Below are positions 1 to 7,688 of a DNA stretch of 64,000 nt, piece by piece (positions within the stretch are counted from its first letter, which is position 1; each line of letters starts with the position of its first letter). The notes beneath the pieces are model-generated. The model worked only from the letters and a program-made list of their open reading frames with translations, did not search any database and had not been told where the DNA came from. The translations under genes were made by a program, and so were the position numbers. This DNA is from Actinomadura pelletieri DSM 43383. GTDB taxonomy: Bacteria; Actinomycetota; Actinomycetes; Streptosporangiales; Streptosporangiaceae. The stretch lies in assembly GCF_003634705.1 (NCBI RefSeq), contig NZ_RBWU01000002.1:744001-808000 (forward strand), given 5' to 3'.

Positions 1-283
1 GGGGCAGACTCGGAGCCTCCCGCATAGGGTTTCGGTCCGCGGAGGTGAACCGGGCGGCCGACGTCGACGGTCCGCGGGGGCTGCTGCATGTGGTCACCGA
101 CTGCCCGGCCCCTACCCGAAGGTCCACAGAGCGTCGGCGGGGTGAAGTCCGCAGGCGCGCGTCGGTGACGGCCGCATCGCCGGCCCACCCCACGCCGTCC
201 CAAAAAACCCATTACGTCCCTGCCGACGGTCGGAAATCGACTGCGACCGATGAGTTTGCGGGACTGGGACGGTCAGTCCGTCC
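1..283. other. No gene recognised at left edge
   Basis: No reading frame here has convincing family resemblance. The only structure noted is an inverted repeat just before the next gene, listed separately. Confidence 0.4.
261..279 (+). promoter_or_regulatory. Inverted repeat upstream of GyrI-like gene
   Basis: GGACTG and CAGTCC flank a 7-nt centre and end 4 bp before the ATG at 284. It could be an operator or a 5'UTR hairpin over the ribosome binding region. The arms are short, so chance is possible. Confidence 0.25.
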
Positions 284-772
284 ATGACGACAGAACCCAA
301 GATCGAGGAACGGGCCGCGCAGCCGTACGTGGCGATCAGACGCCGGGTCACCATGCAGGCCATCGGCGAGATCGCCGACCGCATCCCGGAACTCTTCGGC
401 TGGCTCGGCGCGCACGGGATCGCCCCGGCCGGAGCGCCCTTCCTCAAGTACAACGCGTTCGCCGCGGATGGCGAGATGGAGATCGAGGCGGGAGTTCCCG
501 TCCTGACGCCGATCGAGCCCGACGGCGAGGTCCTCGCGGGAACACTGCCCGCCGGGCGATACGCGACCGTCACCTACATCGGCCACCCCGACGGGCTGCT
601 GAAGCGCACCACCGAGTTGCTCGACTGGGCCAAGGCCGAACAGTTGACCTGGGACGTCACCAACGACCGCTGGGCCTGTCGCCTCGAAATCTACGAAACC
701 GACCCCACCCGAGAACCCGACCTCACCAAGTGGGAGACCGAACTCGCCTTCAAACTCGCCGACCACTCCTAG
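284..772 (+). CDS. GyrI-like / effector-binding domain protein
   Basis: A 162-residue protein resembling the GyrI-like small-molecule-binding fold found alone or at the C-terminus of AraC/MerR-type regulators. The residues around 85-100 (GTLPAGRYATVTYIG) and the WDV/YETDP strands near 125-150 follow the usual pattern of that fold. No DNA-binding domain is present, so it is probably a stand-alone ligand-binding or sequestering protein. The ATG at 284 is the only sensible start. A decayed AraC-type regulator lies convergently downstream, so the two may once have worked together, but that is inference. The ligand is unknown. Confidence 0.72.
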   Translation: MTTEPKIEERAAQPYVAIRRRVTMQAIGEIADRIPELFGWLGAHGIAPAGAPFLKYNAFAADGEMEIEAGVPVLTPIEPDGEVLAGTLPAGRYATVTYIGHPDGLLKRTTELLDWAKAEQLTWDVTNDRWACRLEIYETDPTREPDLTKWETELAFKLADHS

Positions 773-879
773 CAAACCCGCCCCGCGACCACAGAGTCTG
801 GGAGACGCCCCCATGGGCCTAATGGTTGTCCCCAGGCCAACTCCACGAAGCAGGAGTAGCGCGAGCGTGCAGCCCTTGG

Positions 880-1313
880 GCTGAGGGCCCGTCCGAACGA
901 TTGCGTCTCATCCGGGCCATCGGGCCGATATCGAGTTCCGGTGGCCCGTGGGCCGCATGCCGTGCAGGCGCTTGAACGCCACGCTCAAGGCGTATCCGTA
1001 GGAATAGCCGACCATTCAGACGATGGTGTCCACCGTGTGGCCGGCGCCGGAGCAGGTCCGCGGCCAGGGCGATCCTCCAACTCACCAAATAGGCCATCGG
1101 CGGCTCACCGACCAGCGCGATGAACCGCCGGGCGAGTACCGCCCGTGAGACCCCACCCTGACCGCCGGGTCCGCCATCGTCCCACCGGATCGTCCAGCGC
1201 ACGGCACCATCCCGGAGCGTAGCCATCCGGGCGTCGAGCCGGCTACGCAGTGCCGACACCAACATCAGGTTCGCCCGCCGTTTTCCTCGTAGGTACCGCC
1301 CCATGTTCAGCAC
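880..1313 (-). pseudogene. AraC-family regulator, decayed
   Basis: The reverse strand encodes a clear AraC helix-turn-helix stretch (GVSRAVLARRFIALVGEPP, then AYLVSWRIALAADLLRR). Near 1035-1050 the frame is lost. In the adjacent frame the homology continues (TVDTIV, stop, MVGYSYGYALSVAFKRLHG), with an in-frame TGA at 1016-1018. The region before the HTH is shorter than in intact cupin-AraC regulators, which suggests an internal deletion, and no N-terminal cupin domain is visible. One frameshift, one stop and one probable deletion make this a dead gene. Confidence 0.72.
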
Positions 1314-1545
1314 CAGGGGTCCAGTGATGCCCCCGTCACGATCAAAGATCGTGCGGGGATTACCTCCCGGGCACGCCGGAGCACCTCACCGCGCCCGCTC
1401 CTGCCGGTCATGCCGGTGACCAGTAGGAATCTGGCGGTAAATCGTTGAAGTTTGGCAGTTTCCCGGCTGTGCTCGGCGACTCATTGTGGCAATAATCGTG
1501 TTCACCGAAACGCGCGGTGCGCGTATTACCGGGACGGGGACCCTG

Positions 1546-2121
1546 ATGAAACGTCGTATGTTCACGCTGCTCAGTGCCACCGGATTTCTCATGCTCGGGG
1601 CGCTGCCCGCCCATGCCGGATCACCTTCTCCGGCTCCGAGTAAAGAGCCGCAGGTATCGGCGTTCGCTTCGGTGGACGCTACGGATCTGCAGCGGAAGAT
1701 CGATCGGCACATCGCCAAGTACAGCGGCAGGCAGAAGGGCAAGAACCAGATCGAATGGGCTGGCGGCAAGGTCGTCATGACCTTCCCCCTGCCGCAGAAG
1801 ACCGATGACGTGTCCGCCTACGCTCGAATCCACTGCAGGTACGGATACTACTGCGTTTACGAGCACGCCCTTTGGGACCGTGAAGGCGGCGCGATGATCA
1901 ACTTCTACGACTACGGTAAGTACAACCTGGAGCACTACGGCTGGTCCCGCCGGGCCAGCGCGCTTGAGAACAACCAGTCGGGCGCGGCCATAGGGGCGCT
2001 GACCGACGAGTATGACTCCACCGGGCGGTATCTGATCCACTGGTCGAACGCCTGGTACAAGGCCGATGCGCTGGCCGACTGGAGAAACGATAAGGCGACT
2101 TCGGTGACGCTGACGTCCTGA
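1546..2121 (+). CDS. Secreted peptidase inhibitor I36-like protein
   Basis: A 191-residue exported protein. The N-terminus has basic residues, a hydrophobic stretch and an AHA-like signal peptidase site around residue 23. The mature part has a short segment with two cysteines (CRYGYYC) followed by aromatic residues and LENNQSGAAI-like spacing, resembling actinobacterial I36-type peptidase-inhibitor or beta/gamma-crystallin-like secreted proteins. The ATG at 1546 is chosen over an upstream in-frame ATG at 1486 because GGGACGGGGA lies just before it and the signal peptide then begins correctly with MKRR. The exact target is unknown. Confidence 0.65.
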   Translation: MKRRMFTLLSATGFLMLGALPAHAGSPSPAPSKEPQVSAFASVDATDLQRKIDRHIAKYSGRQKGKNQIEWAGGKVVMTFPLPQKTDDVSAYARIHCRYGYYCVYEHALWDREGGAMINFYDYGKYNLEHYGWSRRASALENNQSGAAIGALTDEYDSTGRYLIHWSNAWYKADALADWRNDKATSVTLTS

Positions 2122-2292
2122 GCTGAGAAACTGCCGGGCCTCGCTGCTCGATGGGGTCGCTGACCCCGCCGGGCAGGATCGGGTCTGGGAGGAACTCATG
2201 GACGGAGCCCTGGAGGGCTAGAGCCTGCCCACACTTGGCACGCGCCCACCGTCATACGCGTCCCGTAGTGCACCCGATGCCACACGGCGGAT

Positions 2293-2345
2293 GAACGAAA
2301 TCGGCCGGTTTCCGCAGGCCAAGCGCGGAAACCGGCCGATCGTTC
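2293..2345. terminator. Long hairpin beside tRNA-Arg remnant A
   Basis: An almost perfect inverted repeat: 16-bp arms (ATCGGCCGGTTTCCGC and its complement) around a 9-nt loop. The pairing extends by GAACGA/TCGTTC with a 2-nt bulge. There is no T-tract. It sits on the 3' side of the truncated tRNA copy, as the hairpin at 6368-6408 does for the intact tRNA. Confidence 0.55.
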
Positions 2346-2348
2346 AGC

Positions 2349-2395
2349 GGTGCCCCCTGCAAAATTCGTACTTGCGCACCCGGCTCCGGGAGCCG
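2349..2395 (-). repeat. Degenerate 3' half of tRNA-Arg (att remnant A)
   Basis: About 47 bp match the 3' half of the tRNA-Arg gene at 6426-6497 (T-arm, variable loop, anticodon arm). There are roughly seven substitutions, and similarity stops just past the anticodon stem. It is the most diverged of the two partial copies and probably marks the distal end of the island. Confidence 0.6.
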
Positions 2396-2454
2396 CTGAC
2401 CTGTTGTTGAGGGCTCTGAGGCCCTTGAACTGTCCCGATCTTCCTACTTCAAAA

Positions 2455-3018
2455 TCACCTATCGTCTTTGTTCCGCGTTTGCTCCGGATCTTGATCAGTG
2501 TGCTGGTCATCCGTCTCGGTAGTGCGTGCCATCCTCCCGATCTCGAACGCTCGGGCACGCTCGCCTGTGTTCTCCGAGATTTGTTTGGCCAGGCACGCTC
2601 GGTGAGAGATGAACGTGCCGCTTCCTGGGCCGTCGTTGCTTCGAACGTCCAGGACAAGGCCGTCGCCTCCCGGGCTCAACGTGGCCTTCTCGCCGCAGAA
2701 GTCGCACGGCCAGGCGAAGCTCTCCAGGTCCGCGGATCGTATGCTGAGCCGGATCCAGGCAGGTGGGTGCAACCGACGAACCTGTTGAACCACGGCGTCA
2801 ATCTCTGCGCCGACCGGATAAAGATTCAGCAATTCGTCACGACTGGTCGGAGTCCTACGAAACTGCTCCATCATGTCGATTGAGGCACCAAGATCTTCGT
2901 GCCCGATCAGCTTGACCATCACGCCCCATGGCTGATGACTGACTACCTCGGCTCGGACTCGCTCACCGGGGATGAGGGCAAGACTCGCGGTCTCAAAACG
3001 CTGCACGGCCGACATCAT
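2455..3018 (-). CDS. S1/OB-fold-like protein with CxxC motif
   Basis: A 187-residue hypothetical protein. Residues about 15-90 (GERVRAEVVSHQPWGVMVKL, then YPVGAEIDAVVQQV) resemble an S1-type OB-fold that binds nucleic acid. A C-terminal segment has a CDFCG pair and a later cysteine (RACLAK) that could form a partial zinc site. The polar tail is rich in D, Q, E and R. The start is ambiguous: the frame is open to 3111, but the paired ATGs at 3018/3015, with GGGAG upstream, fit better. It lies in the distal segment of the island and is transcribed towards att remnant A. Function is unknown; RNA or ribosome association is a guess. Confidence 0.55.
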   Translation of the reverse strand: MMSAVQRFETASLALIPGERVRAEVVSHQPWGVMVKLIGHEDLGASIDMMEQFRRTPTSRDELLNLYPVGAEIDAVVQQVRRLHPPAWIRLSIRSADLESFAWPCDFCGEKATLSPGGDGLVLDVRSNDGPGSGTFISHRACLAKQISENTGERARAFEIGRMARTTETDDQHTDQDPEQTRNKDDR

Positions 3019-3640
3019 CTCAATACACAGGCTCCCGCTGCCTCGCCGTCCACCGACCGCCATAGACGCGCCGACCAGTCCGAAGGGCGCTCCCGCGCGA
3101 ACGGAGCGCAACCCCGAGACGGACCGTCCCGCGCGCGAGGGCCCTCCCGGGCCCGGAGAACCACGGGGTTCCCAGTCGCGCAGCCAGTCGGCGCGCTAGA
3201 CCCGATGCCCCATGTGGAACGGACCGCCATTCAGGAAATCCTCGGGCGAGATTTTTTACTTTTTACCATGCCGCTTAATCTAAGGAATCTAGATACCTTT
3301 TTATTAAGGATGGATGCGGCCTCTGGGGCGAGGGCGGCAAGTGGATGGCTTCGGAGGTTCCAGTGCCTGGAGATATTTCGGGCCGGATCGCTCCATGCCT
3401 AGCGATCGTAAGGTCTCTGACAGGCCTCGCTGAGCACATGGCTCTACGCCGGCGTCTCATCGGCGGGCGGCGCCGTCAACCAGCGTATCGAAGGACGGCA
3501 GACGGCTGATCATGCCGGTGTTTGACAGGCTTCACCGAGAGGGCGTCCGACCTGCGGATACTCGATGAGACGCCACGGGTGTATGTCCAATTCTTCCGAA
3601 CTCGCCCATTTTGTCGTGCGTGCGGCATACGCTTAGCCGC
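3019..3640. other. Intergenic region with AT-rich patch
   Basis: No convincing gene in 622 bp. Positions 3249-3310 are unusually AT-rich for this genome, with short T and A runs and an ATCTAGAT palindrome. This is probably promoter DNA for the reverse-strand S1-like gene, or a trace of foreign DNA. Confidence 0.4.
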
Positions 3641-4654
3641 ATGGCGCTGGCAGACATCTCTCGCGACGACGTGCTCAAAGCAATCGCTGAATATCGAGAA
3701 CTCGGTCGTGAACAATTCCTTGCCCGATACGGCTTTAAAGAGGCGCGTACGTATCTGCTTGTCCATGACGATGCCTTCTATGACTCCAAGGCCATCGCAG
3801 ACGTTGCGCACCGGTACAGGACCGGTACGGCGCTCGCGGCCGGAGAGTTCTCAGGTGGAGAGAAGCACGCTGTCCGGGTGCTTAACCAGCTTGGCTTTGA
3901 GGTTCGCAGTACGCGCAACCCTCCGTGGGCGTGGGATGAACTCGTCCTCGCTTGCGACCTCGTTGCTTCCAATGGCTGGCGCTGGCTCAGCTCAACCGAC
4001 AAGCGCGTACTTGAACTGTCTGACCTTCTTCAGCGCTTGCCGATCCATCCGCTCGCCGAGCGTGGTGCCAAGTTCCGCAATCCCAACGGGGTCGCGCGCA
4101 AGACGGCCGACTTGGCCACGCATCACCCCGGCTACAACGGCAAATCGACCAAGGGCGGCGCTCTGGACCTTAAAGTTCTGCAAGCGTTCCTCGATGAGCC
4201 AACGCGCATGAAGGCGTCGGCTGCACTCATCCGCGCAGGCATCGACTCGGGAGCGCTGCTTGATCTGGCTTGGGTAGAGGATCCGGGCGATGAAGATGTC
4301 AGTGCCCCGGAAGGGCGTCTCCTCCTGCGCAACCACTTCGTTCGGGAGCGAGACCGGAACCTGCGGAAGAAGCGAATCGATCAGGCTCGCAAGGAACACG
4401 GCGAACTCGCGTGTGAGGTCTGCGGCTTTAACTTCGAACGCACCTACGGACCTCGCGGAGCGGACTACATCGAGTGTCACCACGTCGTTCCCCTGCACGT
4501 CTCCGGCGAGACGAAGACACGCCTGAAAGACTTGGCCCTCCTGTGCGCCAACTGCCATCGGATGATCCACCGGGCGTCCCCATGGCCGACACCGGGACAG
4601 TTGCGCGCCCTCGTAGTGAAGCAGCGGAGCGGCAGGCCTGCCGAGGCACCTTGA
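3641..4654 (+). CDS. ScoMcrA-type HNH endonuclease
   Basis: A 337-residue nuclease in three parts. Residues about 5-85 match the N-terminal head domain of ScoMcrA-type modification-dependent endonucleases (DVLKAIAEYRELGREQFLAR). Residues about 95-200 match the middle region of actinobacterial McrA-like HNH proteins (PIHPLAERGAKFRNPNGVA). Residues about 260-325 form the HNH domain, with zinc cysteines CEVC and CANC and the active-site pair ECHHVVPLH. A type IV restriction role, cutting modified phage or plasmid DNA, is likely. The SRA and sulfur-binding domains of full-length ScoMcrA are not evident, so the modification it reads is unknown. ATG 3641 is preferred to 3611 because conserved sequence starts there. 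Confidence 0.78.
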   Translation: MALADISRDDVLKAIAEYRELGREQFLARYGFKEARTYLLVHDDAFYDSKAIADVAHRYRTGTALAAGEFSGGEKHAVRVLNQLGFEVRSTRNPPWAWDELVLACDLVASNGWRWLSSTDKRVLELSDLLQRLPIHPLAERGAKFRNPNGVARKTADLATHHPGYNGKSTKGGALDLKVLQAFLDEPTRMKASAALIRAGIDSGALLDLAWVEDPGDEDVSAPEGRLLLRNHFVRERDRNLRKKRIDQARKEHGELACEVCGFNFERTYGPRGADYIECHHVVPLHVSGETKTRLKDLALLCANCHRMIHRASPWPTPGQLRALVVKQRSGRPAEAP

Positions 4655-4699
4655 GCCTGTCCGAGGAGCTCTCTCGTGGGTTGTGCCAGACATTGAGAT

Positions 4700-4731
4700 G
4701 GGCGGGACTCAGGTGGACTGAGGTCCCGCCC
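4700..4731. terminator. Hairpin after the HNH gene
   Basis: GGGCGGGACTCAG pairs with CTGAGGTCCCGCCC with a one-base bulge and a short loop, 45 bp after the HNH stop. It also lies on the 3' side of tRNA remnant B, repeating the arrangement at the other two tRNA copies. No T-tract. Confidence 0.6.
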
Positions 4732-4783
4732 GATTCCTTGGTGTCCGTGCTGGTCAGCAGTTAGTTCTCGCTGATCATTCGAG

Positions 4784-4829
4784 GGTGCCCCCGCAGGATT
4801 CGAACCTGCGCACACGGCTCCGGAGGCCG
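4784..4829 (-). repeat. 3' half of tRNA-Arg (att remnant B)
   Basis: Thirty-seven consecutive bases, from the T-arm to the end of the anticodon stem, are identical to the intact tRNA-Arg at 6426-6497. The acceptor strand has a single-base deletion. Similarity ends abruptly after the anticodon stem, as expected for an attachment-site duplication. It is younger than remnant A, which has many substitutions. Confidence 0.8.
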
Positions 4830-4968
4830 CGTACCTGATTACGCAGGGCAACCCGGTTGACCTGCGCACGAGCAACGTCAGTTCGTGCGTGCGTCCTCCT
4901 TCATTCCGCACATGTTCCGGATTTTGGAGCGCAGTGCCGAAGGGCTCAGGGGTGACTACAGTGCGGCC

Positions 4969-5430
4969 ATGGCAGTACCGGATGTGATTCCGATCAAGCA
5001 TGACCCTGGTTACCACACCGACACGATTGGCAGGTGCCGGGACGGGCAGTTCTTCGGCTCTGTGACCGGTGTTTACCCCAAGGACTACAAGGTCGGTCCG
5101 GACTGGCAGAGGCAGATGCGCTGGTATGCCGTCCTGCACAGCTTCGACGTCGAAGGCTTTCACAGCGGGTCGAAAATCTGGCTCGCGGGCACCAACAGGC
5201 AGGGCGCACGCGACGCGACGCAGCGCGCAGAAGCGAAGCTCCGCCAGTGGTTGGACGACGTGCCTGACCGCACGTACGGGGACGTGGCGGTGCGGCCCTT
5301 CCAGGTCGAGGTCGACGAGATCGTGTTCGGCCTGGTGGTCGAGAGGCGGCGGGGGCGTCGAAACTGGGCGGAACTGTATCCCCAAGAACTTGGGTTCGGC
5401 CCTCCCTGGGACGGCTTGTACAGCACGTGA
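4969..5430 (+). CDS. HycA-like small cytoplasmic protein
   Basis: A 153-residue soluble protein opening MAVPDVIPIKHDPGYHTDTI and ending with ELYPQELGFGPPWDGLYST. This resembles a family common in Streptomyces and often labelled formate hydrogenlyase regulatory protein HycA. That label is not functionally supported in aerobic actinomycetes. There is no signal peptide or membrane segment, and no catalytic motif I recognise. ATG 4969 is preferred to the upstream 4885 because family-like sequence begins there. It lies just upstream of the broken integrase inside the island, so it is probably cargo. Function unknown. Confidence 0.6.
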   Translation: MAVPDVIPIKHDPGYHTDTIGRCRDGQFFGSVTGVYPKDYKVGPDWQRQMRWYAVLHSFDVEGFHSGSKIWLAGTNRQGARDATQRAEAKLRQWLDDVPDRTYGDVAVRPFQVEVDEIVFGLVVERRRGRRNWAELYPQELGFGPPWDGLYST

Positions 5431-5449
5431 CCACGTGGTGCGCTTCGGA

Positions 5450-6234
5450 CGCCAGATCGACGCCCAGGGCGTCATGGCCGACTCCGCCGACTCCCGCAAG
5501 CTTTCGGCAAACCCCCTCGACGGCACCGACGAACGGGACTGGAAGCCCCCGGAAGTCGTCCATGCGGTCGACCGGCGGCGGGTCCCTAACCCCAAACAAG
5601 TCGGTGCGCTGCTGGATGCCGTCCGCCAGGTCGGAAGGACACAGGGGCCTCGCCTCGTCGCCGTGTTCGGCTGCATGTACTACGGCATGCTCCGGCCGTC
5701 TGAGGCGGTGAACCTGCGTAAGGACGACTGCACGTTGCCCGCGTCCGGTTGGGGCCTGCTGGAGGTCGCCGAGGTGAAGTCCGCGGCCGGAAAGCAGTGG
5801 ACGGACGACGGGGAAGTTCACGAGCACGCGGTCTCAAGGGCCGACCCTTCGACACTGTCCGGCCGGTGCCGATCCCTCCGGAACTTGTGGAGCTGCTCCG
5901 CGCACACCTGGACGAGTACGGCACTGGGCCAGAAGGCCGGCTGTTCCGCACCTACAAGGGCGGCGTGTATCAGCCGTCGACCCTCTGGCGCGTACTGGAA
6001 AGGGCACGAGAGAAGGCGCTCTCAGCCACACAGGCAAAGACGCCACTCGCGCGCAAGCCATACGACTTCCGCCACGCTGGCGTCTCGTGGCGGTTGAACG
6101 CGGGTGTCCCGGCCACACAGGTCGCCGAGTGGGCGGGCCACAGTGTGGAGGTCCTGCAACGGATCTACGCACACTGCCTGGACGGCGAGGACGGCCACTG
6201 GTTCCAACGGATGGACGCGGCCCTACGCCGCTAA
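5450..6234 (+). pseudogene. Tyrosine recombinase (integrase), frameshifted
   Basis: Integrase homology begins in one frame (NPLDG, then WKPPEVVHAVDRRRVPNP, then the first catalytic arginine in GMLRPSEAVNL). It moves to another frame from about 5828, continuing RGLKGRPFDTVRPVPIPPEL and the C-terminal RHAGVSW, H and Y residues (WAGHSVEVLQRIYAH). Inserting one C between 5827 and 5828 restores E-H-R-G-L-K-G-R, so a single-base deletion explains the break. The N-terminal DNA-binding and core-binding domains are mostly missing. The gene lies next to the tRNA-Arg attachment site, as expected for the element's integrase, and should be inactive. Confidence 0.83.
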
Positions 6235-6237
6235 CCT

Positions 6238-6266
6238 GAGCCCCGGTTCCGTGCCGGGGCTCTTTT
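6238..6266 (+). terminator. Intrinsic terminator after integrase
   Basis: GAGCCCCGG and CCGGGGCTC form a 9-bp stem with a 7-nt loop, followed by four T residues, directly after the integrase stop. Confidence 0.8.
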
Positions 6267-6367
6267 GCTGGGGGTGACCTGCACAGATGGCCTCAAAGCC
6301 GTTCCGCGTATGTTCCGGAAACGATGACAATCGGCGGCCTTCGCTGACACATGGCTGCATACGCAAC

Positions 6368-6408
6368 AAACCCCGGCGACCGACAAACAGCCCGGTCAAC
6401 CGGGGTTT
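6368..6408 (-). terminator. Terminator-like hairpin downstream of tRNA-Arg
   Basis: AAACCCCGG and CCGGGGTTT flank a 23-nt loop. It lies 17 bp beyond the 3' end of the reverse-strand tRNA. On that strand the stem ends in a short T-rich stretch (TTTGTT). Confidence 0.55.
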
Positions 6409-6425
6409 TCGCAGATCTTGGAAGG

Positions 6426-6497
6426 TGCCCCCTGCAGGATTCGAACCTGCGCACACGGCTCCGGAGGCCGTTGCTCTATCCCCTGAGCTAAGGGGGC
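6426..6497 (-). tRNA. tRNA-Arg (anticodon CCG)
   Basis: A complete cloverleaf on the reverse strand: 7-bp acceptor stem GCCCCCT/AGGGGGC, D-arm GCTC/GAGC, anticodon stem ACGGC/GCCGT with loop CTCCGGA, and T-arm GCAGG-TTCGAAT-CCTGC. The anticodon is CCG, reading the CGG arginine codon. CC but not the final A of CCA is encoded. Its 3' half is the attachment site used by the neighbouring island. Confidence 0.95.
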
Positions 6498-6604
6498 CCT
6501 GCGGCCTTGGTGGCGCGCGGTAGAAGGCTACCAGGGTTGGCGGGGGGACGCGCACGTGGACGTTCGCCGTGCGTCACGGGGGTGAGTGGGCTAACTTCGT
6601 GGCC

Positions 6605-6988
6605 GTGACCGAGCCACTGGGACGCGTGCTGGTCGTCGATGATGACGAGGTGATCCGCCAACTGATCGCCGTGAACCTGCAACTGGAGGGGTTCGAGGTG
6701 GCGACCGCGGTGGACGGTCAGGACTGTCTGGAGAGGGTCGCCGAGGTGCGGCCGGACGTCGTCACGTTGGACGTGATGATGCCCAGGCTGGACGGGTGGG
6801 TGACGGCGGTCCGGCTGCGGGAGGATCCGGAGACGGCGCACATTCGGGTCGTGATGATCACGGCGCGGGCGCAGGAGCATGATGTGCGCAGGGGGCATGA
6901 GATCGGGGTCGACGCGTACGTGACCAAGCCGTTCGACCCGAATCAGCTGATCCAGACCGTTCGGAAGCTGGCGGCGGTGTCCGGATAG
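6605..6988 (+). CDS. Single-domain response regulator (CheY-like)
   Basis: A 127-residue stand-alone receiver domain with no output domain. It has the acidic pair in VLVVDDDEV, the phospho-acceptor aspartate in VVTLDVMMPRLDGW, the conserved threonine in VVMITARAQ and the lysine in YVTKPFDP. Such proteins pass phosphate or bind partners rather than DNA. The start is taken at GTG 6605 (VTEPLGRVLVVDDDE); GTG 6599 is in frame and equally possible. No kinase is adjacent. I recall similar regulators in this neighbourhood in other actinomycetes; the partner is unknown. Confidence 0.85.
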   Translation: MTEPLGRVLVVDDDEVIRQLIAVNLQLEGFEVATAVDGQDCLERVAEVRPDVVTLDVMMPRLDGWVTAVRLREDPETAHIRVVMITARAQEHDVRRGHEIGVDAYVTKPFDPNQLIQTVRKLAAVSG

Positions 6989-6998
6989 TCTCACCGGT

Positions 6999-7688
6999 GT
7001 GACTCCAGCCGAGGTGGGCGATGCCCTGGTGGGCGCGGTGCGGGATGCCGTGGCCGAGGGTGAGCTTGATGTGGCGGTGCCGGGGGGTGTGGTTGTTTTC
7101 AGTCGGGGCGCGGGGGTTTTCGAGAGTCCTGTGGCGTTGCGGTTGGGGGTTGATCCGTGGGTGATCGCGCGGCGGGTCGGGGGGGCTGTGAGTGGGCCCG
7201 GGTTCGTGCGGGTCGTTGTGGGGGTGGAAGAGGTTGTGGAGGGGGTTTTGCGGGAGGAGTTCGGGGGTGTGCGGGTGCCGGGGGGGTGGAGTGAGTGGCC
7301 TCGGACGTTTGGCAATCCTGGGTTTTCGGTGCGGTACGCCTATGCGCGGGCTTGTTGGGTTGGGCGTTGGGCTGTGGAGCTTGGGGTGCGGCAGGGGCCG
7401 TTGGTGGGGGTGGGGGCGGAAGAAATCGAGTTGGTCGGGGCGTTGGGGGACGTTCGGGGGAGGGTGCTTCAGGCGGAGCGGGAACGGGATGCCAGGCCGC
7501 TGATGTTGTGTTTGGAGAGAGTGGCCGGGGCGTACCACGACGTCCATGAGCGTTGCCCGGCCGTGCCGAAGGGCGATGAGGAGCCCGAGGCGGTGCACGG
7601 AGGGCGGGTCCGGTTGGCCGAGGCGGTGAAGGTCGCGCTCGGCAACGGACTGAATGTGATCGGTGAGACCCCTAGAGAGCGGATATGA
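6999..7688 (+). CDS. nrtL: ArgS-related anticodon-binding protein NrtL
   Basis: A 229-residue protein resembling the DALR-type anticodon-binding domain of arginyl-tRNA synthetase without the catalytic core. This matches the actinobacterial family known as NrtL that precedes lysA. The C-terminal part ([11 protein letters not shown], later [23 protein letters not shown]) carries the family helices. Its stop overlaps the lysA start by 4 nt, so the two are probably translationally coupled. Codon use differs from the neighbours: third positions favour G and T over C, and G-runs are frequent. No aminoacylation activity is expected; tRNA binding or a regulatory role is inference. Confidence 0.78.
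   Translation: MTPAEVGDALVGAVRDAVAEGELDVAVPGGVVVFSRGAGVFESPVALRLGVDPWVIARRVGGAVSGPGFVRVVVGVEEVVEGVLREEFGGVRVPGGWSEWPRTFGNPGFSVRYAYARACWVGRWAVELGVRQGPLVGVGAEEIELVGALGDVRGRVLQAERERDARPLMLCLERVAGAYHDVHERCPAVPKGDEEPEAVHGGRVRLAEAVKVALGNGLNVIGETPRERI

Larger units (their letters stand above)
2349..6497. mobile_element. Decayed tandem integrative island at tRNA-Arg(CCG)
   Basis: The intact tRNA gene (6426-6497) has two truncated 3'-half copies on the side of its 3' end, at 4784-4829 and 2349-2395. This is the footprint left by tyrosine-recombinase elements that integrate into tRNA genes. The proximal segment (4784-6425) carries a frameshifted integrase next to the tRNA and a HycA-like gene. The distal segment (2349-4784) carries an HNH nuclease and an S1-like protein. 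No replication, transfer or excisionase gene is seen. The island looks like two successive insertions or one element with an internal att copy, now reduced and probably immobile. Confidence 0.7.

Noticed and set aside
2196..2657. Reverse ORF of 153 residues
   Set aside because: It overlaps the better-supported S1-like gene on the same strand in another frame and runs over the tRNA remnant and hairpin; composition is non-coding.
3476..3811. Reverse ORF of 111 residues over the HNH start
   Set aside because: Antisense to the conserved N-terminal head domain of the HNH gene.
4784..4829. Considered as a second tRNA gene
   Set aside because: Only the 3' half is present and the acceptor 5' strand and D-arm are missing, so it cannot fold into a tRNA.
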